The notes under the pieces are model-generated. The model was not told the origin of the DNA. It made no database searches and was given only the letters and a program-made list of their open reading frames with translations. A stretch of 64,000 nucleotides of DNA from Nitzschia sp. pyKryTriq1 (taxonomy: Eukaryota > Bacillariophyta > Bacillariophyceae > Bacillariales > Bacillariaceae), in NCBI GenBank assembly GCA_956465555.1, contig OY101116.1, forward strand, positions 1,798,001 to 1,862,000, given 5' to 3'. The position numbers and the translations under genes were made by a program. Below, one piece after another: positions 43,417 through 53,528 of this stretch. Position 1 is the first letter of the stretch. Each line of letters starts with the position of its first letter.

Positions 43417-43656
43417 ATGAAGCTCTTCTTCGCTCTTACTACTCTCGCCGCAATGGCTGTTGTGGTTGCATCTTCGTCTGCTGACCACGATGAACAAGCC
43501 GCCGCTGGCGTTGACCGTGGCCCTCGTGGCGCCACTAAGGAGAAGAAGGATGTGCCTATCGCTAGAGCTTTGAAGGGGATGACCGGCGGCGGCGAAGGTG
43601 GCATGATGGGCGGCGGAGGTGGCATGATGGGGGGCGGCAGGGGTCGTGATTTTTAA
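43417..43656 (+). CDS. Small secreted Gly/Met-rich protein, copy 1
   Basis: 79 aa. A clear signal peptide (MKLFFALTTLAAMAVVVASS, cleavage near SSA|D) is followed by an acidic then basic segment (DHDEQAAAGVDRGPRGATKEKK) and a C-terminal (GG)MMGGGGGMMGGG tail ending RGRDF. The leader before the ATG is a CATCATCATCAACAACAACA run, as often precedes diatom start codons. No family known to me. Could be a cell-wall or extracellular-matrix peptide; a processed peptide is also possible. No Cys. Confidence 0.65.
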   Translation: MKLFFALTTLAAMAVVVASSSADHDEQAAAGVDRGPRGATKEKKDVPIARALKGMTGGGEGGMMGGGGGMMGGGRGRDF

Positions 43657-44590
43657 TCACAGGAGGTGTGATTAAAAAGAAGAAGTTGGTCTTGTCTCCT
43701 GTCGTTGGAGATGTCACCATCATGCTCCTCGCAGGAGGGAGGGATTCCTTGGCTTTTTTAAAAATTAACAATTACTAGACAAGCATGACGGTCTTCTTTG
43801 TTGTTACTACTAGGTACATCCTCTGCGTTGAAACAGTACTAGACGAAGCAGCTTTTGCATCTTCATGTGGGATGAGGACGACACTAGCTGGTGGCGATGT
43901 GGTGGACGACACAACGAGGATTTCATGTCGTTGATTTTGTCTACAGATGGGGTAGGGGGGGTCGCCAGAGTTCGAGAGGAGGAGGATGTCTAAATCTGAA
44001 CCTCGTCTTCTTTTGAGCTGGTAGAACATCTCTTCTTTCATTCGATACCACCACCACAGTGTGCTGGAAAAGCAATGCCGGGGAGGTGGTTGCATTCGAC
44101 CACTGCAGTCCTGCTGATTGGTTCTTCTGCGGTATTCCTGTTCGTGATGGTGATCATGGAGCTACAGGTTCCATCATAAGGGTGCATGATCGAATCCAAT
44201 ATCGGTTCCGTAGGCAACCATGCGATGTTTCCGGGCTGGACTGCTACTGGAGTGTGGTTTGCTGGGCATGGTACAGCAGAAGGAAACAAACGGCGTACTA
44301 TGGCCGTTCTAACAACATAGTACAGTACTGTTTCGTCGTAGAGCTAATTAGACAAAGTACAGGTTAAAGTAGTACATCTACGTTCTTCTTAATCGTAATA
44401 GAGACTGTACTAGCTTTTTTCCTTTTGCGTGCAATGATCTTCTCCGGTCATTACTCTACTATTAGTACACTACTGTTTCGTCGTAGAGCTCCTGACGAGA
44501 CAAAGTACAGGTTGAAGTAGTACATCTCCTATTCGTAGTAGAGACTGTAGCGTTCCTTCTACTTACAATATTGTTCTCCGGTCATTACTA
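43657..44590. other. Right part of block B1
   Basis: Holds minus-strand ORFs 44289-44038 and 44095-43775, which might be pieces of one gene but lack domains. The single B-copy mismatch (44182) is silent in the first of these and changes V/M in the overlapping plus ORF. Two related segments, ACTGTTTCGTCGTAGAGCT at about 44326 and about 44471, are an internal direct repeat. Confidence 0.4.
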
Positions 44591-44924
44591 CTAGGCCATC
44601 ATTATCGTTTCATAGGTTCCTCCTTCTTGCTGATGACGTCTCGAAGGTCGTACAAAGTAATGTTCCATAAATTCGACCATCAAAATCGCACAGAGAACGA
44701 CCAACAGTGCAACTGCGGCCCAGCCATACGCCCACCCGGCACCCGCCGTATCCTGACTGACTGTACTGGCCACCATCTTCCAAACAAAAGACGCCATTCC
44801 ATAGGCGACTCCATCAACATACGCAGAAAAGAGTCCCTTGTGATTGCCAAAGGTGGTTCCCACCAAACCAGGAATATGGTAAAACATGACAGCAATACCC
44901 ATACTCATGCAAAAGGATGCAAAG
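44591..44924 (-). pseudogene. MFS transporter, 5'-truncated copy (C-terminal 111 codons)
   Basis: Identical to the last 334 bp of the complete gene at 53529-55565, from FASFCMSMGIAVMFYHIPGL to the stop. Homology ends at AAG (44922-44924) where block A2 starts. The frame reads on into A2 DNA up to 45028 and gives a chimeric 145-codon ORF with a spurious start. It lacks the promoter, the N-terminal domain and most membrane helices, so it is a non-functional fragment. Confidence 0.9.
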
Positions 44925-45451
44925 CTATGATGAAGGCATGGTACCGCGAAGGTACCTATGATAGCTATTTTACGACTACTCCGAACCTGGTACCATATTA
45001 TGGTAATGGTACCTGTCCGTCTGACCACCAGGCGTTTGCCACAATCGTCATATTTGACATTTTTTTTAAGTCAAACGCTATTTATCCCACTACTACTAGT
45101 AGTAGCAGTCCTTTACACCTTATAAATGTAAAGCGGATAGAAAGAAGCGGAACTTTGATGACGAATCAAGTATTCTGGAGTTGCTTGAAACCGTTCATGC
45201 CACGTTTCGTCTCTGCGAGAGGTGGGTGAAAACTTTTAGTCCGCCCCCATACGGTCTGACATGTTGTGGTTGTGCCATTTATGTGGACAGCGTACCTGTC
45301 CTTTGCAAGAGGAAGTCACCAAGAGAAAAATTGTTGTTCCACTAACGTTGTATGTATTATTTAACCTGTTTCATGAAGTGCCGTCACTGTTTGACGGCAA
45401 ACTGCGTGAAAAACAATCAGAATGCTACCCGCGATGGGGAGGAATGCAGTA

Positions 45452-47484
45452 TCAACGCCAGTCGCCAGGCCCGGAGATACGAGGGCGCTTCGCTCCCACT
45501 GGAACATCATCATGCCACGCCGGGAGTGCGGTAACCTTGGAGTCGTCCACCATGGCTTGTCTCTCCTTTTCTTCATCTGATGGCTCGGACTTCTTCTCTT
45601 CTTTGTACGATTCGAAGGAATGATAGCTTGGCAGGGTAGAACTGTCCAGAGCATCAAGAGTTTTGATGAATTGCACCATCAAATCTTGCACCAGAATTCG
45701 TGTGAGATTGCTCTTGCAGACGATGCGAAACATGGTAGCATCCGCCCCCACATCTGTGCAGATATTTTCTCTCGCGCATCCGTTAGTCAAGTCATGAAAG
45801 CTTAGACTGTAGCCGCTCACATACCAGTGACTGACAAATAATCATGATTCAATTCAAGAAGAGCAAAATGCGTCAGGGCATGTCAGTCTACACTTACTAC
45901 TTCAATGATAATCAGTCCCATACCTAGTTGAGATTGCGCGATGGAAATCTATGTCGTTGTACCTGAGCTGCACCTCTGGGTTCAGGCGAGCTGCTACGAC
46001 AGGAAGGCAGCAGTTGTTACCACCATCCACAATTTGAAAACGAGGCAATCCATTTGGATGCTTGAGGTCCTTGAGAAAGGTCCGAATGCAGGAGGCAACA
46101 TTCATCTGGTTTAACACCTTAGCGCGATAGCCTTCTTTTCCAAGACGAAGTAACTTGTAGAACTGAACGTAGGGTCCTGAGGCGGGTCGCGAGAAGTTCA
46201 GCGTTATGGAATCGCAGTGGCCCCCGAGGTACGTTACAGACACAGCAATATGCTCTGCCAGATCATGACGCTCTCGAAAGATGACCCATCCAGTGCCACA
46301 GATACTTTCGCCAAACTTGTGGCCACTTGCAGACATAGACAACACATTCGGGAGTCGAAAGTCAAAGGGAGGGGGGCTAGGCATCTGGAAGGGAGCAATG
46401 AAGCCTCCACTTGCTGCATCCACATGAATGCCAATCTGCCAGCCTTTCTCCATGTTGAGCTGCTGGATCTCGTGGTCGATATTCCAGACAGGATCGTATA
46501 CACCATTGTAGTGATTACCGAGGATGGCAACGACACCGATTGTCTTATCATTACATTTTTTGACGAGTTCTTGTGGGTCCACTGCCATTTTCTGCTGAAG
46601 CAAGCTTGGACGCACTAGTATCGGTGATACGTCAAAGAAGCGGAAGAACTTTTTCCACGAATGAGATTAGATTGTGAGATGCCGCAGTATTAGAGCTAAC
46701 TTATCAGATTGTTTCACATTCAGTACGCACTTTTTCCCATGCAGCATGGTGTGCTGTCGAGATGACAATATTTGGCTTGATGGCCTGAACTTGGTCTTCC
46801 GAAAGGCCGTGGTGTGCAGCATACCACTTTCGCCAACGAAATTTGAGGGCCAATCCTAAGGATGGAAAAAAGAAAAGGAGCAATTGTGTTGGATGGCCGG
46901 AAGAAATGAGGAAGACGAGAAGGCACTGAGCATGACCCACCCGCCAGAAGGCAAGCTTCCGTGGACCCAACCGTTCCAGCCCCTACGTAGTTCCCACCCC
47001 TTATGGCAGGCTCTGATGGGGCATTCCAGAGTTTTGCTAGGAGATTGACTACAGTATCATGGAGGTTGATACTTCCTGGGTAAACAGCAGCATTTGCCAG
47101 ATTGACCTCGGCGCCCATGCTGGCAACCTCACGTTCTTCGGGCTCCGAAACGACGTTAACATAGGAACCTGTGTTAAGCTGAGGACGAGAGTCACAAAGC
47201 CGAACTGAATCTATCAGTTCCTTGACAAAGCGTGCTGGCATCCCATTCTGAGGAATCTCGTTTCCCTGCACCAGCTGGGCATGGGAGCTGGCATAGAATG
47301 TAGTTGACTCGTTCCAATGATTGGCCTGGGTTTGTTGCAACAAGGCGATTGCTTGTTTCAACAAGGATGATTCCTCGCGGAGGAAAGAGGTTTCCTCGCG
47401 GAGGGCGGCAATGAGCTTTTGGTTGTCATTGTCGTGGTCGGCACCTGCACCTGCACCTGCACCACCTGCACCGGTACTCGCCAT
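45452..47484 (-). CDS. GAD: Glutamate decarboxylase, copy 2
   Basis: Exons 47484-46941, 46855-46731, 46648-45924 and 45830-45452; 590 aa, with every translated segment I compared identical to copy 1, introns included. The PLP lysine (SASGHKFG) and all conserved blocks are intact. The upstream sequence is the same back to the DIRS-like remnant, about 380 bp, so both copies keep the same proximal promoter. Downstream the copies differ: copy 1 faces unique DNA, copy 2 the truncated MFS tail. Confidence 0.93.
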
Positions 47485-47867
47485 GATGGCGTGAGTGCGG
47501 AGGGAGTGAATGAATGCTTTTGCAATTTTAGATTTCAGGCTTCAGGCTATGGATCGAAAGCTTTTGGCGGGATCGAAAGCTTTTGACGAGCTCTCAACGT
47601 ATCTTCAGAAGTCAGAAGGAAGCGTGGTGTTGATTGTAGTAGCGAGACAACAGGAGAGGAGGACAGACGAACGACGGACGAACACATACTGTGAGGATGA
47701 GAGAGAGCAGCAGCTAACGGATGACATCCACCGCGGCAGACTCTCTCATTTCTATTGCTGTTGCAGTTATCAAGCCGGAACGCCGGACCTTGTATAACTA
47801 CAACCTATTCTTGACGACACATCGGTGCCGTTGAGACTTAGATAGAATGATTAATCCTACGGCAGTC
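47485..47867. other. Upstream region of GAD copy 2
   Basis: Same as 41457-41839. Confidence 0.5.
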
Positions 47868-48908
47868 ACCGGTGGCCAAGCCACCGGTGCAGCCTTCACT
47901 CCTACCAATTATCGGGAGTTGTACGAAGCTCATGGGAGAATTGCGAAGCATGGCGTTAGGCTTACCGGGCTCGGCCGGCCTTCTTTCTCTATTGCAAAAT
48001 GGGCTGACCGTAGCCCTTCGAAATAGACGACGGGTGCATTTGAAGCCAGCCGTCAAGGCGCACATCCGGGATCTACTCGCTTTGGCGAGAGACTTGGGGC
48101 GCCGCTCCACACGCATTGCAGAATTATTTCCAGCTCACCCAGCTCATGGCTATGGTGTGTGTGACGCGGCCAAGTCTGGTTTTGGGGGTTCCTTATTTCC
48201 TTCCGCCTCCTTGCGCATACCCCCAATCGTATGGCGAGAGCCACTTCCCCGACAGCTCCAAGACAAACTCGTCTCAGAATCAAATCCACAAGGAACGATT
48301 ACAAACTCAGACTTGGAATTGGCCGGCACAATCATGCAAGAAGTGATCTGGTCAGAAGAAACAAGCATCACGGAAAAGACGATTATTACCGGATGCGACA
48401 ACACTCCAAGCGTGGCGTGGAGACACAAGGGTAGCAATAGCCTGGACGGGCCATCTGCTTACTTACTAGGTGAAGCCTCCCTATTGCAACGACAACAAAG
48501 ACATGTCCCATGACTTGCGTACCTCCATGGGACAGCCAATGTTCTCGGCGATGTCCCGTCCCGAAAATTTGATTGGAACGACTCACACTTGCTGCACTTC
48601 CTGGATTCTAATTTTCCACAGAACGAACCTTGGCAAATGCGACGCTTGCCAACCGCTTGGCGTTCGAGACTGATCTACGCCTTGCAAACCAAATCGCCCG
48701 AACTGCTGTCACTCGAGACTGTGCCAAGGCCACCGATAGCGTCTGGGAAAAATGTTGGATTCCATTCCTTACTCAGAACGGAATCCAAGACCCTTTCCTC
48801 TCCAGCCTCGATGACAAAATCCCGCTCCTTAGGGTTTTTGCCACGCGGCTCCGAGATGGACGGCTCTCACGTAGTGGCAAACCAATCCGATCGTGTCTTA
48901 TTTTTTAA
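47868..48908 (+). mobile_element. DIRS-like retroelement fragment (RT end, RNase H, start of tyrosine recombinase)
   Basis: The reading frame runs from 47872: RT tail (MALGLPGSAGLLSLLQNGL), RHLKPAVKAHIRDLLALARD, then an RNase H-like domain with first acid in GVCDAAKSGFGGSLF, E in NSDLELAGTIMQEVIW, D in GCDNTPSVAWRHKGS and last acid in ANVLGDVPSR. An in-frame TGA (48511-48513) breaks the frame between DNTPSVAW and ANVLGD. After a frame change, WEKCWIPFLTQNGIQDPFLS and LLRVFATRLRDGRLSRSGKP resemble the N-terminus of a tyrosine recombinase. RT-RH-YR is the DIRS order. Both ends are missing. It crosses the A2/U boundary at 48051. Confidence 0.75.
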
Positions 48909-50961
48909 CTGGATTGTTTTGAGAAAGTGAGCCTCTCAAAACACTTATGTATTATTCTACTGCTAACTTGTCCGCGCGGCAGCTATCCTTCACCACGTCA
49001 GCCCAAGTCTTCTTCTCCTCCTTTAGGATGTGGGAGTGATGCTACGAAGGCCTCTAAAGTGCCTCGGGAGGCTGCTTGCGCGCGGAAATCGCGTAATTTC
49101 TGAGTATGGATACCGGTAACAGTACGGGGGTTCAATGCTGTTTTGCTTTCACAAGAACACCGCAAGGGCCACCGGCATCACAAATAATGTTTATCAATAT
49201 CAGTATCGCTGCTTGATGACTTCTCAAACAGGATTGATCAGTGGAGCTACTCACCTCCTCCTCCTGCTTCTTCCGTGCTTTCAGACGACAAGATCTGAGG
49301 TTATCTCTCCAAAGTGCTACGCAGGTCATGTCACCAAGGAAACACTACTGCGGACGCCGCACGAGATAGTTAATGCCAGCGAAGGAGGCTGGCCAGTTTC
49401 TGTCGACGAGGCCCTCAAGGCTCCATTCGAGAAAGGCGATGACGTGATTTGCTTCACCGTAGGATCTGTTCAAGGTTATCTTGATATTCAATACTGCAGG
49501 GTAGAATCGACCACTGACCACATTGTTTCGGTATCATGTGGCTTTGATGGGGTTGATACAGACTTTGATGGGGTTGTTACAGAAGTGGCGGAAGAATGCT
49601 GTGAACGCTATTCTCTGGATGACACTACAGTTTTCAAATCACCAGGAAGTGGGCTACACTACTCAATCCTATGGCAGACAGAGGGCATTATGAGAGGATT
49701 CTACGAACTGGAGCGCCAGTATCCAAATCTCAGCTTTGACGATGATACTCTCTTTGCCTACTATGGCTACTATGATTGGGATGGTTGGTCTGATAATATG
49801 GATGATGAAGGAGGGCACTACTGGATTGACACAACTTTTCCCAAACGTATCGAGCAGTCTACCAACAAGTACAAGAAGATGTATCATGCTCTCACACGCG
49901 AAACATCCTACCTCATCGATGACAAGTTGAAACTGGCGAAGAGGGCGCACGAAGCAGGGCTGGTGGGACTTGGCCCCTTTCCTAAAACCTACCTGTCTTG
50001 CGAGGCAGCTCTTGAAGCCGTATCAGATGCGGAAGCACTCTTTTATGTCAAACTACCAGATGCTACCTGGGGTTTGGGAGTCGACGTGATTACTCGAGAA
50101 GCGCTCCAAGAGAAACTGGACGAAACCGATGAGTGCAAGGAGGATTTAGTTTTCCAGGAAGCAATCACAGACCTTGCTCTCATTTCGGGGCAACGCTTTG
50201 ACATTCGCTTTTACATCCTTGTTCATGGCGAAAGCGTATATCTCCATGAGAATTCACATGCTAACTTTCACGCTGCCGCAGAGGAGGATACCTTTGATGC
50301 AACGTCTGTGGACCAAGCTAACGCGTTTGTGAAAAAGTTTCATTCAACAGGACACATTTCAGCCTTTCTGGAAAAGGATCAACAGACAGGCGGCTGGATG
50401 GATGCTCTCCATAAGGCGCTTGTCGAGGTACTTCCCGTATTTGAAGGTCTTTTCAATGTCACGGCCAAAGACCATGATCGCTATCATATTTTCGGTGGCG
50501 ATGCCATGATTCGTGAAAATGGAGAAGCCATTGTAGTTGAGTTCAATGACTGGCCCTCGATGAGCTCTGTAGGAGGTGTGCACCTGACCACGCTTGACAT
50601 CAACGGTAAGGAGGTTGGCGAAAGGACTTACAAGGGAGGGAGAGAGAAATCCTTGGTCGAGAAAGGCATTGTGCTCTGCGATTTCTTTGCAATCGTCATG
50701 GGACTAGTCGACACCAATTCTTGTGGTAGTGATGGAACGCTTCTGGATGGACGCGTGAGGGAGGTTTCGGCTCAAACGTGCTCTGGCAGCACTTCTGCTG
50801 AGTAACTTGACCGTTCGTACTCCGTACTCCTACTCTTTCTAGTTTACAACTATTTAATAAGTTAGTTGTGATTGAGCTGCAAATTTTGATCCATGGTGCC
50901 TTTATACTGTCGTATGGTTTAATGCGCTGGATATCGCGTCCTACAATCATGTCATTCTCGT
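48052..50961. other. Unique segment U, absent between A1 and B1
   Basis: 2,910 bp present once. Contains most of the DIRS-like fragment, about 300 bp of unassigned sequence (48909-49215) and the TTL-like gene. Confidence 0.95.
49216..50805 (+). CDS. TTL-like ATP-grasp protein with signal peptide
   Basis: 529 aa from MTSQTGLISG; the frame extends back to 49135, but the Met at 49216 puts a signal peptide (THLLLLLLPCFQTTRSEV) at the N-terminus. The C-terminal half resembles tubulin-tyrosine-ligase-like ATP-grasp enzymes: KYKKMYHALTRETSYLIDDK, FPKTYLSC, LFYVKLPDATWGLGVDVI, VFQEAITDLALISGQRFDIR, FYILVHGESVYLHENSHAN and the Mg-binding end IFGGDAMIRENGEAIVVEFN. TTL-family enzymes ligate amino acids to protein side chains or ends, normally in the cytosol, so secretory targeting is odd. 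The first 150 residues are unassigned. Cys-rich pieces suit an oxidising compartment. Identity is moderate confidence; a more distant ATP-grasp ligase is possible. Confidence 0.7.
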   Translation: MTSQTGLISGATHLLLLLLPCFQTTRSEVISPKCYAGHVTKETLLRTPHEIVNASEGGWPVSVDEALKAPFEKGDDVICFTVGSVQGYLDIQYCRVESTTDHIVSVSCGFDGVDTDFDGVVTEVAEECCERYSLDDTTVFKSPGSGLHYSILWQTEGIMRGFYELERQYPNLSFDDDTLFAYYGYYDWDGWSDNMDDEGGHYWIDTTFPKRIEQSTNKYKKMYHALTRETSYLIDDKLKLAKRAHEAGLVGLGPFPKTYLSCEAALEAVSDAEALFYVKLPDATWGLGVDVITREALQEKLDETDECKEDLVFQEAITDLALISGQRFDIRFYILVHGESVYLHENSHANFHAAAEEDTFDATSVDQANAFVKKFHSTGHISAFLEKDQQTGGWMDALHKALVEVLPVFEGLFNVTAKDHDRYHIFGGDAMIRENGEAIVVEFNDWPSMSSVGGVHLTTLDINGKEVGERTYKGGREKSLVEKGIVLCDFFAIVMGLVDTNSCGSDGTLLDGRVREVSAQTCSGSTSAE

Positions 50962-52354
50962 CCTCGTCGTCTTGATCAATGCCGTCCTCCCCCATCTCAT
51001 TAGTAGGAGAGGGTATGGCCTAGGCGATTTCTGAGGATGAGGATTCCTCGTCGCCGCTTGTCGCTAGTCCAAAACTTCGACATTTTCATTGTTCGAATCT
51101 TTTGTGCCGTACAGTATCAAGTATGTTGAGAATGAATCATCATCATGCCGTTATGTATATGACTAACCGGACCAAATCCAGCATAATCGGCGGGAGCATT
51201 ACAGACGCTATCACACGGACCACGTGGACAAGGATGCGGCGGACATCCGATCGCCCACCGATCGGTCTTTAGTCATCGGGATCCACCGATCGGACATCGG
51301 TCGCCAATACGTACGACGTACGGACCGATTCCACGCCAGCATGGCCACATTCGTTCTGCCCAACGAAGATCGATGCGGAACCGATGAAAAGCAACACGGG
51401 AAAGTACGGGGAGATAGGAACTGGATAGGAAGCGCTGCGCGCAGACGAGCGACGAGATCTTTTGTTTTACTGCACCATACCGTAGGTCCCTACGAAGTAC
51501 TCGTACCGGTATACCGGTACCGGTATCGGGGAGATGTGTCAAACCTGGCTTCCCCCAATAATTCGAACTCCCCTTTTACAGTCGGCCACGTCGTTTGGCT
51601 GAAATTTCACATGGTCGCGAATGTCAATAAGTGAAGTACCGGCCGGCGCGACCCCACAACTTTGTGGGTTCTGGGTCATAGGTATGAACCATACCCTACA
51701 ACATTGTGGGTCGGCGTTGCGCGAATTGGTGACTGCCCGGTGGGACCCCTTGACGTGAAATCTCAAATCTCAATAAATTTCGTGCGCGCGGAGAGCGTGT
51801 GAGAATCTCAATTTTTTACGATCTCAATTTTTCACGTGCGTAGCTTTAATATTTGGATATTTGACCTGGCAGTCTGCTGATAGATTTGGGGGAATAAACG
51901 AGGGGAGAAAACTGACGTTGACACATCTCCCGGTACCAGGTACGCGGTATCTTCGGCACATATTTGACCTGTGTGCCCTGGACTTTATGTCATTCTTTGT
52001 GCCTTGCGCGCCGAAATCGGAAAAGCGCTGGAGTCGGAGAAACTATTCGTGCCAGTCAACCGACTCCAACGCTCTACGTGCAAGTCTACGAAGAATTGTG
52101 GTACACGGAGTCGGTATTTGAAGGCACCGTCATTTTACACCTGCCTGCTGGCTATCGCCAAGAAAGAATTGAAGAGGGAACAGAGAGATCCTTGTGGTAC
52201 AGTACTGGTACTGAACACGGTACTTGTACAGGTACAGTGTCGTGTATCGTAGCTTGTTCACCGTGCGTATCTGCTATCTTCTCCTCATATATCAGCCGTC
52301 TTCTCGAATTCTCGAACGCAAAAAGTTTTCATCATCATCAACAACAACAACATC
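50962..52354. other. Left part of block B2, no firm gene
   Basis: Same content as 42024-43416; inverted repeat at 51649-51713. Confidence 0.5.
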
Positions 52355-52594
52355 ATGAAGCTCTTCTTCGCTCTTACTACTCTCGCCGCAATGGCTGTTG
52401 TGGTTGCATCTTCGTCTGCTGACCACGATGAACAAGCCGCCGCTGGCGTTGACCGTGGCCCTCGTGGCGCCACTAAGGAGAAGAAGGATGTGCCTATCGC
52501 TAGAGCTTTGAAGGGGATGACCGGCGGCGGCGAAGGTGGCATGATGGGCGGCGGAGGTGGCATGATGGGGGGCGGCAGGGGTCGTGATTTTTAA
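52355..52594 (+). CDS. Small secreted Gly/Met-rich protein, copy 2
   Basis: 79 aa, translation identical to copy 1 at 43417-43656, with the same leader sequence. The nearest downstream gene, MFS, is on the opposite strand and convergent. Confidence 0.65.
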   Translation: MKLFFALTTLAAMAVVVASSSADHDEQAAAGVDRGPRGATKEKKDVPIARALKGMTGGGEGGMMGGGGGMMGGGRGRDF

Positions 52595-53528
52595 TCACAG
52601 GAGGTGTGATTAAAAAGAAGAAGTTGGTCTTGTCTCCTGTCGTTGGAGATGTCACCATCATGCTCCTCGCAGGAGGGAGGGATTCCTTGGCTTTTTTAAA
52701 AATTAACAATTACTAGACAAGCATGACGGTCTTCTTTGTTGTTACTACTAGGTACATCCTCTGCGTTGAAACAGTACTAGACGAAGCAGCTTTTGCATCT
52801 TCATGTGGGATGAGGACGACACTAGCTGGTGGCGATGTGGTGGACGACACAACGAGGATTTCATGTCGTTGATTTTGTCTACAGATGGGGTAGGGGGGGT
52901 CGCCAGAGTTCGAGAGGAGGAGGATGTCTAAATCTGAACCTCGTCTTCTTTTGAGCTGGTAGAACATCTCTTCTTTCATTCGATACCACCACCACAGTGT
53001 GCTGGAAAAGCAATGCCGGGGAGGTGGTTGCATTCGACCACTGCAGTCCTGCTGATTGGTTCTTCTGCGGTATTCCTGTTCGTGATGGTGATCATGGAGC
53101 TACAGGTTCCATCATAAGGATGCATGATCGAATCCAATATCGGTTCCGTAGGCAACCATGCGATGTTTCCGGGCTGGACTGCTACTGGAGTGTGGTTTGC
53201 TGGGCATGGTACAGCAGAAGGAAACAAACGGCGTACTATGGCCGTTCTAACAACATAGTACAGTACTGTTTCGTCGTAGAGCTAATTAGACAAAGTACAG
53301 GTTAAAGTAGTACATCTACGTTCTTCTTAATCGTAATAGAGACTGTACTAGCTTTTTTCCTTTTGCGTGCAATGATCTTCTCCGGTCATTACTCTACTAT
53401 TAGTACACTACTGTTTCGTCGTAGAGCTCCTGACGAGACAAAGTACAGGTTGAAGTAGTACATCTCCTATTCGTAGTAGAGACTGTAGCGTTCCTTCTAC
53501 TTACAATATTGTTCTCCGGTCATTACTA
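52595..53528. other. Right part of block B2
   Basis: Same content as 43657-44590; 3' flank of both the secreted-peptide gene and the MFS gene. Confidence 0.4.

Larger units (their letters stand above)
42024..44924. repeat. Segmental duplication, block B copy 1 (B1)
   Basis: 2,901 bp repeated at 50962-53862 (offset 8,938). The one mismatch noticed is g44182 versus a53120. Carries the secreted-peptide gene and the last 111 codons of the MFS gene. Confidence 0.95.
44925..48051. repeat. Segmental duplication, block A copy 2 (A2)
   Basis: Copy of 38897-42023. The right end continues without a break into unique DNA (U), inside the DIRS-like element, which marks this as the ancestral arrangement. 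Confidence 0.95.

Noticed and set aside
42286-43484. Overlapping ORFs of 86-152 codons in block B (also 51224-52422)
   Set aside because: They overlap in several frames, lack domains and cover palindromic sequence. Identity between the two copies reflects recent duplication, not selection.
44591-45028. Chimeric 145-codon ORF across the B1/A2 joint
   Set aside because: The first 35 codons are antisense spacer DNA and the rest is the truncated MFS tail, with no evidence of a promoter.
48052-50961. U as an insertion (a mobile cargo) into copy 2
   Set aside because: The retroelement reading frame continues across the A2/U boundary, so A and U were already contiguous; no terminal repeats or target duplication flank U.
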